From positions 558,001-622,000 of the forward strand of contig NZ_JACHGT010000003.1 in NCBI RefSeq assembly GCF_014202425.1: a stretch of 64,000 nucleotides of DNA, written 5' to 3'. The notes beneath the pieces are model-generated. The model saw only the letters and a list, made by a program, of their open reading frames with translations, searched no databases and was not told the DNA's origin. The position numbers and the translations under genes are program-made. Below, one piece after another: positions 33,922 to 42,858 of the stretch. Each line of letters opens with the position of its first letter. The stretch's first letter is position 1. The stretch comes from Phytomonospora endophytica. Lineage in GTDB: Bacteria > Actinomycetota > Actinomycetes > Mycobacteriales > Micromonosporaceae.

Positions 33922-35298
33922 TCACGCCGTGCGCGTCTTCCCCCGCGACGGACTCGCCGCCAGGAGCGCGACGGTGCCGGCGACGTAGACCACGACGAGG
34001 GTGGTCACGCCGATGGTGAAGCCGGTCATCCCGCCGCCGCCGACGGTCCAGGCCAGGGCGGTCACCGCGGGCCCGACGGTCGAGGCGAGGGTCCGGACGG
34101 TGGCGAAGGCTCCCCCGGCCGAACCGATCGCGTCGGCGGGCGTGGCGGCCATGAGGGCGGTGTTGATGGGGCCGTTGAACAGGGCGGAGCCGATGCCGAT
34201 GAGGACCAGTCGCCAGATCAGGCCGAAGAGTCCGGAGTCGGCGTCGATGGTGAGCATCGTGGCCAGCGTCGCCACGGAGACGACCGCGCCGGCCACGGCG
34301 ACCTTGTAGGCGCCGAAGGTGTCGGCGAGTTTGCCCGCGATCGGCGCGACCGGGGCCATGGCGCCCGACAGGAACAGCAGGGCGACGCCGGTCATGGCCG
34401 GGCTGAGCCTCATCTCGTCGACGACGAAGTAGGGCAGCAGGAAGGAGATCAGCCCGATCGAGAAGGACATCAGGAACAGGCCGAGCAACGCCATCCCGAT
34501 CGTGCGGCGGCGGACCACGGCGACGAGCGGCGCCGAACTGCGCAGCCGCAGCCACCCGGCGGCCAGGACGACGGCTACGGCGCCGAGGACGGCGGACAGG
34601 ACGGGCTGCTCGCTGATCCGGTCGAAGGCGAGCAGGATCGCGGCGACCGCACCGCCCATGACGACGGCGTCGCGGATCAGGACGCGGTCGGGCACGGGCA
34701 GGCCCTTGCCGTTGCCGGGGATCGCGCGCCATCCCAGCCACAGGGCGGCGGCCACGACGGGCAGCTTCAGCAGGAACAGCCCGCGCCAGCCGAAGGCGCC
34801 GACGGCGAGTCCCCCCAGGGGCGCGCCGACCATGGAGCCGATGGTCATGACGGTGATGATGTAGCCGATGGCGCGCCCGCGCCGGTCGGGTGAGACGGCC
34901 GCGGCCACGATCGGCATGTAGACCGACAGGACCAGCGATCCGGCGAGCCCCTGGACGAAGCGCGCGGCGATCAGGAACCAGAAGGTGGGGGCCACGGCGA
35001 CCAGGACGCTGGCGGCACCGACTCCGAACATCGACAGCAGGAAGACCTTGCGGATGTCGGCGCGGTCGGCCCAGCGGCCCGCCGGGATCGCCGCGGCCGA
35101 CATGGGCAGGGCGTAGCCGAGCAGGACCCAGGCGGTGGCGGCGGGACCGACGCTCAGGTCGGTGCCGATGCTCGGCAGGGCGACGGCGGCGAGCATGAGG
35201 TCGGAGGTCACCACGACCATGGCCAGGGCGAGGGCGAACACGGGCGCCCAGCGCGGTGGGGCGGCCGTCTCGGTGGTGGGGGTGTGCGGCTGAGTCAT
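33922..35298 (-). CDS. MFS drug-exporter-like transporter
   Basis: A 458-residue major facilitator with about twelve to fourteen hydrophobic helices. The N-terminal VTSDLMLAAVALPSIGTDL and the loop AGRWADRADIRKVFLL carry the motif pattern of proton-driven drug exporters. A charged Thr/Pro-rich N-terminus of about 18 residues precedes the first helix. A TAGCGT box at 35305-35310 (minus strand) lies six bases before the ATG, so the transcript is probably leaderless. It is divergent from an FMN reductase across a highly symmetrical operator region. The substrate is unknown. Confidence 0.85.
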   Translation of the reverse strand: MTQPHTPTTETAAPPRWAPVFALALAMVVVTSDLMLAAVALPSIGTDLSVGPAATAWVLLGYALPMSAAAIPAGRWADRADIRKVFLLSMFGVGAASVLVAVAPTFWFLIAARFVQGLAGSLVLSVYMPIVAAAVSPDRRGRAIGYIITVMTIGSMVGAPLGGLAVGAFGWRGLFLLKLPVVAAALWLGWRAIPGNGKGLPVPDRVLIRDAVVMGGAVAAILLAFDRISEQPVLSAVLGAVAVVLAAGWLRLRSSAPLVAVVRRRTIGMALLGLFLMSFSIGLISFLLPYFVVDEMRLSPAMTGVALLFLSGAMAPVAPIAGKLADTFGAYKVAVAGAVVSVATLATMLTIDADSGLFGLIWRLVLIGIGSALFNGPINTALMAATPADAIGSAGGAFATVRTLASTVGPAVTALAWTVGGGGMTGFTIGVTTLVVVYVAGTVALLAASPSRGKTRTA

Positions 35299-35303
35299 GC
35301 CCG

Positions 35304-35449
35304 AACGCTATGGATCAACGACCCGGGGAGGCATCTGTCGGGTGACTGGTCACGCCTACCGGGACCTCGGTCACCGGTGACGTGCGGGCGACCGGTCACC
35401 GACCCCAGTCACGCGACAGATGGCGGCCGGTCGCGGCGTCCATAGCGTT
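35304..35449. promoter_or_regulatory. Nested palindromic divergent promoter/operator
   Basis: The 200-bp gap between the MFS and FMN-reductase genes is nearly symmetrical. AACGCTATGGA (35304-35314) mirrors TCCATAGCGTT (35439-35449), each containing a TAGCGT -10 box facing outward. CATCTGTCG (35332-35340) mirrors CGACAGATG (35414-35422). Between them GTGAC/GTCAC occurs six times: 35342, 35349, 35370, 35377, 35395 and 35408. These include the 12-bp palindrome GTCACCGGTGAC (35370-35381) and GTGACtgGTCAC (35342-35353). A dimeric repressor of the TetR, MarR or HxlR type probably controls both genes. No such regulator lies adjacent. Confidence 0.7.
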
Positions 35450-35498
35450 GGCCCGGCACCGAGACCGGTGCTCACAGCGTCGAGACAGGAGCCCTTCC

Positions 35499-36074
35499 AT
35501 GAACGACAACCTCAAACTCGCCGTCATCATCGGCAGCACCCGCGAGGGCCGCTTCGGGCCCGTGCCGGCCGAGTGGGTCGCCGGGGAGGCCCGCGCGTTC
35601 GGTGGTTTCGACGTCGACGTGGTCGACCTGCTGGAGCTGGAACTGCCGCACCGCATCACCGGCGACAGCGACGACCACCCGACGGTGAAGAGCCTGTCGG
35701 CCCGCCTGCACGACGCCGACGCGTTCATCGTCGTCACGCCGGAGTACAACCACAGCTACCCCGCCTCCCTCAAGGCCGCGATCGACCACTACCAGAGCGA
35801 ATGGCACACCAAGCCGGTCGGTTTCGTCTCCTACGGCGGCATGGTCGGCGGACAGCGCGCCGTGGAGCACCTGCGGCAGATCTTCCCCGAGGTGCACGCG
35901 CTGACCGTGCGCGACACGATCGGCCTGGTCAACTACTGGTCGCTGCTCGACGCCGAGGGCCGCTTCGCCGATCCGGAGGCCCTCGCCGGTGCCGCCAAGG
36001 GCATGCTCGGCCAGCTCGCCTGGTGGGGCCGGGCCCTGCGCGCCGCCCGCCTCGAAACCGCCTACGCCGCCTGA
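35499..36074 (+). CDS. NADPH-dependent FMN reductase (flavodoxin-like fold)
   Basis: A 191-residue flavoprotein of the NADPH-dependent FMN reductase / azoreductase / chromate reductase family. The FMN-binding loop is IIGSTREGRFGP near the N-terminus, and the second signature VVTPEYNHSYPASLKAAIDH is present in full. It would transfer electrons from NAD(P)H to quinones or other acceptors. The start follows an ACAGGAG site. It is followed 23 bp later by a quinone oxidoreductase, with which it probably forms an operon divergent from an MFS exporter. This suggests a regulated response to an electrophile, quinone or drug. Confidence 0.88.
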   Translation: MNDNLKLAVIIGSTREGRFGPVPAEWVAGEARAFGGFDVDVVDLLELELPHRITGDSDDHPTVKSLSARLHDADAFIVVTPEYNHSYPASLKAAIDHYQSEWHTKPVGFVSYGGMVGGQRAVEHLRQIFPEVHALTVRDTIGLVNYWSLLDAEGRFADPEALAGAAKGMLGQLAWWGRALRAARLETAYAA

Positions 36075-36097
36075 GCCTCCGGGAAGGAGCCCACACC

Positions 36098-37081
36098 ATG
36101 CACGCCGTTCGCCAGTACGAGGTCGGTCCCGCCGAGACGCTGCGCTTCGAGGAGGTGCCCGATCCGGTCGCCGGTCCCGGGCAGTTGCTCATCAGGGTGA
36201 AGGCCGCCGGGGTCCACCTGCTCGACGCCGCCATCCGCGGCGGCACCGCCGGGGGCCACCCCTTCGCCGACCCGGAACTGCCGATGACGCCCGGCCGCGA
36301 GGTGGCCGGAGTCGTCGAGGCCGTCGGCGACGGCGTCGACACCGCCTGGATCGGGCGGCGGGTCGTCACGCACCTCGGCATCGCCAGCGGTGGTTACGCC
36401 GAACTCGCCGTCCGCGAGGCCGAGGCCGTGCATGCGATCCCCGACGGGCTCGGCGACGCCGCCGCCGTCGCGCTCGTCGGCACCGGGCGGACCACCGTCG
36501 GGATCCTCGACGTGGCGGCCCTCGGCGGCGACGACGTCGTCCTCGTCACCGCCGCCGCCGGTGGCATCGGGTCGCTGCTGGTGCAAGCCGCCGCCGGGCT
36601 CGGCGCGGTCGTCGTGGCCGCCGCGAGCGGCGACAAACTCGCACACGTCAAGTCCGTGGCGCCGCAGGCGATCACCGTCGACTACACGCGGCCCGACTGG
36701 CCCGAACTGGTCCGCGAGGCCCTCGGCGGCCGAGCGATCACCGTCGCCTTCGACAGCGTCGGCGGCGCGGCCGGGCGCGAGACCCTGGACCTGCTGGGCG
36801 CCGGCGGCCGTTTCATCATGTACGGCTGGTCGGCGGGGGAGGCCACGAAACTGACCGCCGACGACCTCTACGCCAAGTCCCTGCAGGTGACCGTCGCCCT
36901 CGGCCCGCGCATGGTCGCCCGCCCCGGCGGCATCCGCAGCCTGGAGACCCAGGCCCTCGCCGAAGGGGCCGCCGGACGACTCATCGCGCTGACCGAGGAG
37001 TTCCCCCTCGCGGAGGCCGCAGCGGCGCACACCGCCCTGGAAGGTCGGTCGACTGTCGGGAAGGTCGTACTGGTCCCGTAG
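36098..37081 (+). CDS. NADPH:quinone oxidoreductase-like MDR dehydrogenase
   Basis: A 327-residue medium-chain dehydrogenase/reductase. The N-terminal GroES-like domain (GPGQLLIRVKAAGVHLLD) lacks the zinc-ligand cysteines, placing it in the zinc-independent quinone oxidoreductase group. VLVTAAAGGIGSLLVQAA near residue 150 is the NADPH-binding site. Its GGAAGGAG ribosome-binding site and 23-bp distance from the FMN reductase point to one operon. Both genes reduce quinone-like acceptors. A terminator hairpin follows. Confidence 0.87.
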   Translation: MHAVRQYEVGPAETLRFEEVPDPVAGPGQLLIRVKAAGVHLLDAAIRGGTAGGHPFADPELPMTPGREVAGVVEAVGDGVDTAWIGRRVVTHLGIASGGYAELAVREAEAVHAIPDGLGDAAAVALVGTGRTTVGILDVAALGGDDVVLVTAAAGGIGSLLVQAAAGLGAVVVAAASGDKLAHVKSVAPQAITVDYTRPDWPELVREALGGRAITVAFDSVGGAAGRETLDLLGAGGRFIMYGWSAGEATKLTADDLYAKSLQVTVALGPRMVARPGGIRSLETQALAEGAAGRLIALTEEFPLAEAAAAHTALEGRSTVGKVVLVP

Positions 37082-37090
37082 CCGTGGTGT

Positions 37091-37116
37091 GGACCGCCGG
37101 CGGGGGCCGGCGGTCC
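37091..37116 (+). terminator. Hairpin after the quinone oxidoreductase
   Basis: GGACCGCCGGC (37091-37101) and GCCGGCGGTCC (37106-37116) form a perfect 11-bp stem with a GGGG loop, starting 10 nt after the stop codon. Confidence 0.7.
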
Positions 37117-37236
37117 GGTGGCGGGGTGGTGGCCTCCATCACCCCCCACACGTTCAGGCGGGCCCCCGCCGGCACCGATCGCCATGAACGGGGTGAACCG
37201 GACGGGCGTTCACGTTCCCGCCGAGGTCACTCCGCA

Positions 37237-37242
37237 TAGAAT
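37237..37242 (+). promoter_or_regulatory. -10 box TAGAAT for the LuxR gene
   Basis: TAGAAT ends seven bases before the ATG at 37250, predicting a leaderless transcript. No ribosome-binding site lies between them. Confidence 0.55.
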
Positions 37243-37249
37243 CGCGCCC

Positions 37250-39985
37250 ATGCTGTTCGGCCGCCCCTCCGAGATCGCCCGACTCGACCGGCTGGTCGAC
37301 GCGGCCAGGGACGGTCACAGCGCCGCGCTCGTCCTTCGCGGCGAGGCCGGGATCGGCAAGTCCGCGCTCCTCGACCACTGCGCCGCCCATGCCGATGGGT
37401 TCACGCTCCTGCGCAGCTCCGGAGCCGAGTTCGAGTCGGAGCTTCCCTACGCCGGGCTGCATCTCCTGCTGCGCGAGCACGTCGGGCGCATCGGGTCGCT
37501 CCCCGAGCCGCAGGCCGCGGCCCTCCGCGCCGCCCTCGGCCTGGCCGCCGACGGCGACCGCGAGTGGTTCCTCGTCGGCCTCGCCGTCCTCAGCCTCCTC
37601 ACCGAACTCGCCGAGGACGCGCCCGTGCTGTGCCTCGTCGACGACGTGCACTGGCTCGACCACGAGACGACCGCGGTCCTGCGTTTCGTCGCCCGGCGGC
37701 TCCAGGCCGAGGGCGTCGTGATGATCCTGACGGCCCGCGACTCCCACGCGCCGGCGTTCGCCGCCGACGGCATCGACGAGCTCACCGTGTCCCCGCTCGA
37801 CGACGACGCCTCCGGTGAGGTGCTCGCCGCGCACGCCGCCGACCTGCCCGGGTACGTCCGCGACCTGATCCGCGCCGAATCCAGCGGCAACCCCCTCGCC
37901 CTGCGCGAGCTGGCCGCCGCCCAGCGCGAAGGGCACCTCGGCGCCGAGACCGCCGGCATCGCCCGCCTGCCCACCCACGGCCGCATCCAGCGCAGCTTCG
38001 GCGACCGCATCGCCGCTCTCCCCCAAGGCGCCCGCAACCTGCTGCTCATCGCCGCCGCCGACGACACCCGCAGCACCACGACCGTCCTGGCCGCCGCCGA
38101 GCGGCTCGGCGCGACCCTCGACGACCTCGACCTCGTCGAGAGCCGTGATCTGCTCCGCCCGGCCGGTGAGCAGCTGCTCTTCCGGCACCCGCTGATCCGC
38201 GCCGCCGCCTACCAGGGGGCGGCCACCCGGGAGCGTGCCGCCGCGCACGAGGCGCTCGCCACGGTCCTCGACGCCCAGGTCGACGGATACCGGCGCGCGT
38301 GGCACCTCGCGGCGGCGACCACCGGCACCGACGAGACCGTCGCCGCCCTCCTCGAAGCCGAGACCGACGCCCTCCTCACCCGCGGCGGATATGCCGCCGT
38401 GACCAGCGGCTACGCGCGTGCGGCGGCGCTGAGTCCGCTACCGGCCGAACGCGGCCGCCGCTTCCTCGCCGCGGCCCGCACGGCCCTCGACGCCGGGCAG
38501 CTCGACCGCGCCGACGCCCTCGCCGACCAGGCCGCCCGCAACCTCGCCGACGAGATCGCGCTCGCGCATGTGGCGCGCGTGCGGGGCTCGGCGGCGAACT
38601 GGCGCGGCAGCCCCGCCGCCGCCCACCGCATCTGGTCCGACGCCGCCCTCCGCGTCGCCCCCCACTCGCAGGACAACGCCAGCTACCTGCTCTTCAACGC
38701 CGCCGAACTGGCCTGGCTCACCGGCGACTTCCCCGCCGCCGCCGAAGACGCCGAACGCGCCGCCGCACTCGGTCTGCGCAACGCCGACCGCGTCGCCGCG
38801 ATCGCCACCACGGCCGCCGGCATCAACGGCCGCGCCGGAAAGACCCCCGCCGACGGGCTCGACGCGCTGCGCCGCATGCTCGGCGTCGTCCACACCGGGA
38901 AGGGCCCGACCGCACTCGCCGACGGGACCACCGTCGTGGTGTGGCACCTCATGCTCGGCGACCACGTCACCGGACTGGAGCGAGCCGAGGACCTCGTGGC
39001 GCGCTGCCGGGCCAGAGGCGCGCTCGGCGTGCTGCCCCGAGCGCTGGGGCTGCTCGCCCGCGCCCGCCTGTACAGCGGCGCCCACGGCCAGGCTCTCGAC
39101 GCGGCGACCGAGGGAGTGGGGCTGGCCAAGGACATCGGCTCCAGCGCCCTCCTGTTCGGCGTGCCCGCGAGCGTCCTGGCCTACCTCGCCGCCATCGAAG
39201 GCGACGAGGAGCGCTGCACGCGGCTGATGGCCGAGATCCTGGCGATGTCGGGCGACCGCGCCGGCTCGATCGGCGAAGGCCCACTCGCGCTCCTCGACCT
39301 CGGACTGGGCCGCTTCGAGGCCGCGCACGAACGCCTGTCGACGACCCTGGCGCGGCCCCACCGGCTGGACCTCATCCCCTACGTCCCCGACCTCGTCGAA
39401 TCGGCGACCCGCCTGAACGGCCCACCGCAGCTCGGTGACGCCTTCGAGCTCTTCGAGAGCTGGGCGACCGCCACCGGCATGCCCTGGGCGAGGGCCGTCG
39501 TCACCCGCTGCCGGGCCCTCCTCGACGACGCGAACGCCGAGGAGCACTTCACCGAGGCACTCGCCACCCACGCCCTGCCGGGCGACCGCCCGTTCGAGGC
39601 CGCCCGCACCACCCTGCTCTACGGCGAATGGCTGCGGCGGCGGCGACGCGTCAACGACGCCAAGCCTCACCTCCGGCAGGCCGCCGAGGCCTTCGCGCGG
39701 TTCCGCGCGACCGTCTGGGCCGACCGCGCCCGCCTCGAACTGCGCGCCGCCGGGGACAGCGTCACCGCCCAGGCCCCCGGACCCGACGACCCCTTCGCCG
39801 GGCTCACCCCGCAGGAGTCGCAGGTCGTGCGGCTGGCGGCCGACGGACTCACCAACCGCGAGATCGGCGCACAGCTGTTCCTGAGCCCCCGGACCGTCGG
39901 GTACCACCTGTACAAGGCCTACCCGAAACTCGGGGTCGCCTCGCGCGCCGAACTGGGCCGGCTGCCGCGGTCCGGCGGCGGCTGA
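37250..39985 (+). CDS. LAL-type LuxR regulator
   Basis: A 911-residue large ATP-binding LuxR regulator. The AAA-like ATPase begins at once with Walker A GEAGIGKS (residues 31-38) and has CLVDDVHWLD as Walker B. A long helical TPR-like middle follows. The C-terminus is a LuxR helix-turn-helix (LTPQESQVVRLAADGLTNREIG), with the DNA-recognition helix in LFLSPRTVGYHLYKAYPKLGV. Such proteins activate catabolic or secondary-metabolite genes in response to small molecules. The start at ATG 37250 fits both the domain boundary and a leaderless promoter. Likely targets are not evident; the ABC importer downstream is one possibility. Confidence 0.9.
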   Translation: MLFGRPSEIARLDRLVDAARDGHSAALVLRGEAGIGKSALLDHCAAHADGFTLLRSSGAEFESELPYAGLHLLLREHVGRIGSLPEPQAAALRAALGLAADGDREWFLVGLAVLSLLTELAEDAPVLCLVDDVHWLDHETTAVLRFVARRLQAEGVVMILTARDSHAPAFAADGIDELTVSPLDDDASGEVLAAHAADLPGYVRDLIRAESSGNPLALRELAAAQREGHLGAETAGIARLPTHGRIQRSFGDRIAALPQGARNLLLIAAADDTRSTTTVLAAAERLGATLDDLDLVESRDLLRPAGEQLLFRHPLIRAAAYQGAATRERAAAHEALATVLDAQVDGYRRAWHLAAATTGTDETVAALLEAETDALLTRGGYAAVTSGYARAAALSPLPAERGRRFLAAARTALDAGQLDRADALADQAARNLADEIALAHVARVRGSAANWRGSPAAAHRIWSDAALRVAPHSQDNASYLLFNAAELAWLTGDFPAAAEDAERAAALGLRNADRVAAIATTAAGINGRAGKTPADGLDALRRMLGVVHTGKGPTALADGTTVVVWHLMLGDHVTGLERAEDLVARCRARGALGVLPRALGLLARARLYSGAHGQALDAATEGVGLAKDIGSSALLFGVPASVLAYLAAIEGDEERCTRLMAEILAMSGDRAGSIGEGPLALLDLGLGRFEAAHERLSTTLARPHRLDLIPYVPDLVESATRLNGPPQLGDAFELFESWATATGMPWARAVVTRCRALLDDANAEEHFTEALATHALPGDRPFEAARTTLLYGEWLRRRRRVNDAKPHLRQAAEAFARFRATVWADRARLELRAAGDSVTAQAPGPDDPFAGLTPQESQVVRLAADGLTNREIGAQLFLSPRTVGYHLYKAYPKLGVASRAELGRLPRSGGG

Positions 39986-40007
39986 CCGCCACCGGACCGG
40001 GCGAGGA

Positions 40008-40196
40008 CTACTTCGGCGGTTCGCAGGTGCCGATCACGCCGCCGCTGTACTGCTCGTCGGTGCACTGGTTGCGGCACCACATCTCCAGGATCCCGTCGGG
40101 ACGGCACCGCGGCGCGCAGAACACGCAGTGGGCCGCCGCCGAGGCACGCGGAACGAGACGGTCGAGCAGTCGTGCGGGAATCGAGCGGAGCTTCAT
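40008..40196 (-). CDS. Small six-cysteine peptide
   Basis: A 62-residue peptide with a basic, amphipathic N-terminus ending LLDRLVPRASAAA, followed by a segment with six cysteines (24, 27, 31, 41, 45, 58) and a C-terminal Pro-Pro-Lys. The ATG follows an AAGGGAGAAG ribosome-binding site, and a TAGCGT -10-like box lies 44 bp upstream, so expression is plausible. The split into a helical leader-like half and a cysteine-rich core half recalls precursor peptides, but no modification enzyme lies nearby. Metal binding or disulfide pairing is also possible. The function is unknown. Confidence 0.6.
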   Translation of the reverse strand: MKLRSIPARLLDRLVPRASAAAHCVFCAPRCRPDGILEMWCRNQCTDEQYSGGVIGTCEPPK

Positions 40197-40240
40197 GGCT
40201 TCTCCCTTGACCGTGCGCGGTGTAGGAGGGGACGGCCCGG

Positions 40241-40246
40241 ACGCTA
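40241..40246 (-). promoter_or_regulatory. TAGCGT -10-like box upstream of the small peptide
   Basis: On the minus strand TAGCGT lies 44 bp before the ATG of the 62-residue peptide. The same hexamer is used at the 35.3-35.4 kb and 49.4 kb promoters. No clear -35 is visible. Confidence 0.35.
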
Positions 40247-40323
40247 CCCCCGGAACGTACAGACGAGCGCATATCCGGACCGGGTCCCCGATCGGCGGCT
40301 TCCGGTGCCACCGCGCCGAACTG

Positions 40324-40353
40324 TTGACATCGACGATTTGTCCTGACTAGGGT
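40324..40353 (+). promoter_or_regulatory. Consensus promoter of the ABC importer operon
   Basis: TTGACA (40324-40329) and TAGGGT (40348-40353) are separated by 18 bp, close to the vegetative sigma consensus of actinomycetes. The expected transcript has about 80 nt of leader before the ATG at 40440. Confidence 0.65.
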
Positions 40354-40439
40354 CGGGCCTCCAAGACGACCGGCTCGTTCGGTGATCCCAAGCCCACCGG
40401 CGGCCGTCGACGCCGCCTCAGTGAAGAGGGTGACCCGCG

Positions 40440-41885
40440 ATGCGCCGACCGAGCTCGTTACCGACATGGGGGCCGGTGCGACGCGCCGGCCGCGTCCTGG
40501 CCCTCGCGGGACTGACCGCGGCGGCGGCCGCCGGATGCCTCGGCGGCGGCGCCGAGGAGGCGTCCACCGACCCGAATCGCAACGCCGACGCCAAGGAGTA
40601 CACGCTCACCGTCACCTCCAACGCGATCGCGGGCGGCAAGAACGCCGAAGGCGCCGACTTCCTCGCGAACTACGTGATCCCGAAGTTCGTGGAGCAGCAG
40701 AAGGAGCAGGGCGTCACCGCCCACATAAACTTCGAGCCCAACGGGGTCGACGACGCCGAGTACAAGAGCAAGATCGGCCTCGACCTGGAGGCCGGCAAGG
40801 GCGCCGACATCATCGACATCGACGGGATCTGGGTCGGCGAGTTCGCCGCCTCGAACTTCATCAAGCCGCTCGAAGAGGTCGCCGGTGCCGACGCGGCCAA
40901 CGGCTGGGACGGCTGGACGCAGATCCAGACCTCGGTGCAGCAGAACGCCTCCTACGGCGGTAAGCGCTACGGGATCCCCTCGGGCACCGACGGCCGCGTC
41001 ATCTACTTCAACAAGGACGTCTTCGCCGCCGCCGGGCTGCCCGCCGAGTGGCAGCCGTCGAGCTGGGCGGAGATCATCACCGCGGCCGAGGCGATAGCCG
41101 AGAAGACCGACGCGACGCCGATCCAGCTCAACGCCGGTACCGCGATGGGCGAGGCGACGACGATGCAGGGTGTCCTGCCGCTGCTGGCCGGCACCGGTAA
41201 GGAGATCTTCGCCGACGGGAAGTGGCAGGGCGACTCCCCGGCCGTCCGGCAGGTCCTCGACCTGTACCACCAGGTCTACTCGGGCGACCTCGGCGACGCC
41301 ACGCTCCAGCAGGAGGCGAAGGGGCGCGACAAGTCCTTCGAGGGCTTCTCGAAGGGGCGGATCGGGATGCTCCTGGAGAGCGACTACTTCTGGCGGGACG
41401 TGATCAAGCCCGGTTCGGCGGTGGCGCCGATGCCCGACCGTGATGAGAAGGTCGGCTGGGCCAAGATCCCGGCGATGACGCCGGGCGCGGGCATCGGCGG
41501 GCAGGACTTCGTGTCGATGTCGGGCGGGGCCGCGCAGGTCCTCAACCCGAACACGGAGTACCCGCAGCAGGCCTGGGAGCTGATGAGGTTCATGGCCTCG
41601 GCCGACACCGTCAAGGAACTGGTGAAGGACACTCCGCGCATCACCCAGCGCGACGACGTCAACGCCGAGGTCCTCGCCGCGGACCCGATGCTCAGTTTCA
41701 TCGCGACCGAGGTCGTGCCGCTGACCCGGTTCCGGCCGGGCGAGCTGTCCTACCTGCAGGTCTCGACGGCGCTCCAGGAGGCGACCTACGCGATCGTGGA
41801 CGGCGCCTCGGTCGAGGAGGCCGCCGCGGCCTATCAGAAGACGCTGGAGAGCATCGTCGGTGCCGAACACATCGCGACACAGTGA
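40440..41885 (+). CDS. ABC transporter solute-binding lipoprotein
   Basis: A 481-residue extracellular binding protein of the sugar-type ABC family (SBP family 1). The basic start and hydrophobic core end in a lipobox-like AAAAAGC, so Cys33 is the likely lipidation site after cleavage, anchoring the protein outside the membrane. The mature part has typical features (GADIIDIDGIWVGEFA; YGIPSGTDGRVIYFNKDVF). It captures the substrate for the permeases encoded just downstream. A TTGACA/TAGGGT promoter lies 86 bp before the start. The ligand, probably an oligosaccharide or related compound, cannot be told. Confidence 0.9.
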   Translation: MRRPSSLPTWGPVRRAGRVLALAGLTAAAAAGCLGGGAEEASTDPNRNADAKEYTLTVTSNAIAGGKNAEGADFLANYVIPKFVEQQKEQGVTAHINFEPNGVDDAEYKSKIGLDLEAGKGADIIDIDGIWVGEFAASNFIKPLEEVAGADAANGWDGWTQIQTSVQQNASYGGKRYGIPSGTDGRVIYFNKDVFAAAGLPAEWQPSSWAEIITAAEAIAEKTDATPIQLNAGTAMGEATTMQGVLPLLAGTGKEIFADGKWQGDSPAVRQVLDLYHQVYSGDLGDATLQQEAKGRDKSFEGFSKGRIGMLLESDYFWRDVIKPGSAVAPMPDRDEKVGWAKIPAMTPGAGIGGQDFVSMSGGAAQVLNPNTEYPQQAWELMRFMASADTVKELVKDTPRITQRDDVNAEVLAADPMLSFIATEVVPLTRFRPGELSYLQVSTALQEATYAIVDGASVEEAAAAYQKTLESIVGAEHIATQ

Positions 41886-41895
41886 CCCCTCCGGC

Positions 41896-42858
41896 GTGAA
41901 CGACGGCCCGGCGGCCGGGGCCGCCGCCGGGACGAGCCACCACGGCGCGGTCGCCGTCGATCCGCCGCTCGCCGCCGCCGCGGCGACCGACGTGGTCGGG
42001 CTCGGCCGGGCGCGGGCCTTCGCGTTCGTCGCGCCCGCGCTGCTGCTCATCGGCGTCTTCCTGCTGTTCCCCGCGCTGTGGACGCTCTACATCGGAGCCA
42101 CCGACTACGAGCGGACCGGCCCGAAGCACGTCAGCCCGTCCTTCGTGGGCGTCGGCAACTACACCGATGTGCTGGCCGACCCGTCGTTCTACAACTCGCT
42201 GTGGCTGTCGCTGCTGTTCGTCGGCTTCTCGGCGGTGATCGGCCAGAACGGACTCGGCTTCGCCCTCGCCTGGTCGCTGCGCAACGTCGCCGGGTGGGTG
42301 CGGCGGACCGTCGAGACGCTGGTGTTGTTCGCGTGGATCCTGCCCGGCTCTGTCGTGGCCTTCCTGTGGATCGCGATGCTCGACCGGGACGGCGGGACGG
42401 TCAACGCGCTGCTCGGCACGCCCGGTCTGGCGTGGTTCGTGGACTATCCGATGGCGAGCCTGATCATCTTCAACATCTGGCGTGGCACGGCCTTCTCGCT
42501 GATGCTCTACGGCGCGGCGTTGTCCTCGGTGCCGCCCTCGCAGCTGGAGACGGCGAGGCTGGCCGGGGCCTCCGGTCTCCAGACCCTGCGCGACGTGGTG
42601 TTCCCGCACATCCGGGGGCACGCGCTGACCAACACCCTGCTGATCACGCTGTGGACCTTCAACGACTTCACGCCCTTCCTGCTCACCGCCGGGGGCCCGG
42701 GCGACGACTCCGAGATCGTGTCGGTCTACGTGTACAACACCGCCATCCGCGACGGCCGCCTCGGCTACAGCGGCGCGATCTCGCTGCTGATCCTCGTCGC
42801 CAACGTCGTGCTGGCCCTGCTGTACCTGCGGATGCTGCGCAAACGGAGCGTGTCATGA
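41896..42858 (+). CDS. ABC transporter permease (MalF-like)
   Basis: A 320-residue permease with six predicted membrane segments. The cytoplasmic EAA loop is seen as LETARLAGASGLQTLRDVVF, which contacts the ATPase. I place the start at the GTG at 41896, 10 nt after the binding-protein stop. An upstream in-frame ATG at 41860 would overlap that gene by 26 bp. The stop overlaps the next start by 4 bp (ATGA). It forms the transmembrane channel together with the second permease. Confidence 0.87.
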   Translation: MNDGPAAGAAAGTSHHGAVAVDPPLAAAAATDVVGLGRARAFAFVAPALLLIGVFLLFPALWTLYIGATDYERTGPKHVSPSFVGVGNYTDVLADPSFYNSLWLSLLFVGFSAVIGQNGLGFALAWSLRNVAGWVRRTVETLVLFAWILPGSVVAFLWIAMLDRDGGTVNALLGTPGLAWFVDYPMASLIIFNIWRGTAFSLMLYGAALSSVPPSQLETARLAGASGLQTLRDVVFPHIRGHALTNTLLITLWTFNDFTPFLLTAGGPGDDSEIVSVYVYNTAIRDGRLGYSGAISLLILVANVVLALLYLRMLRKRSVS

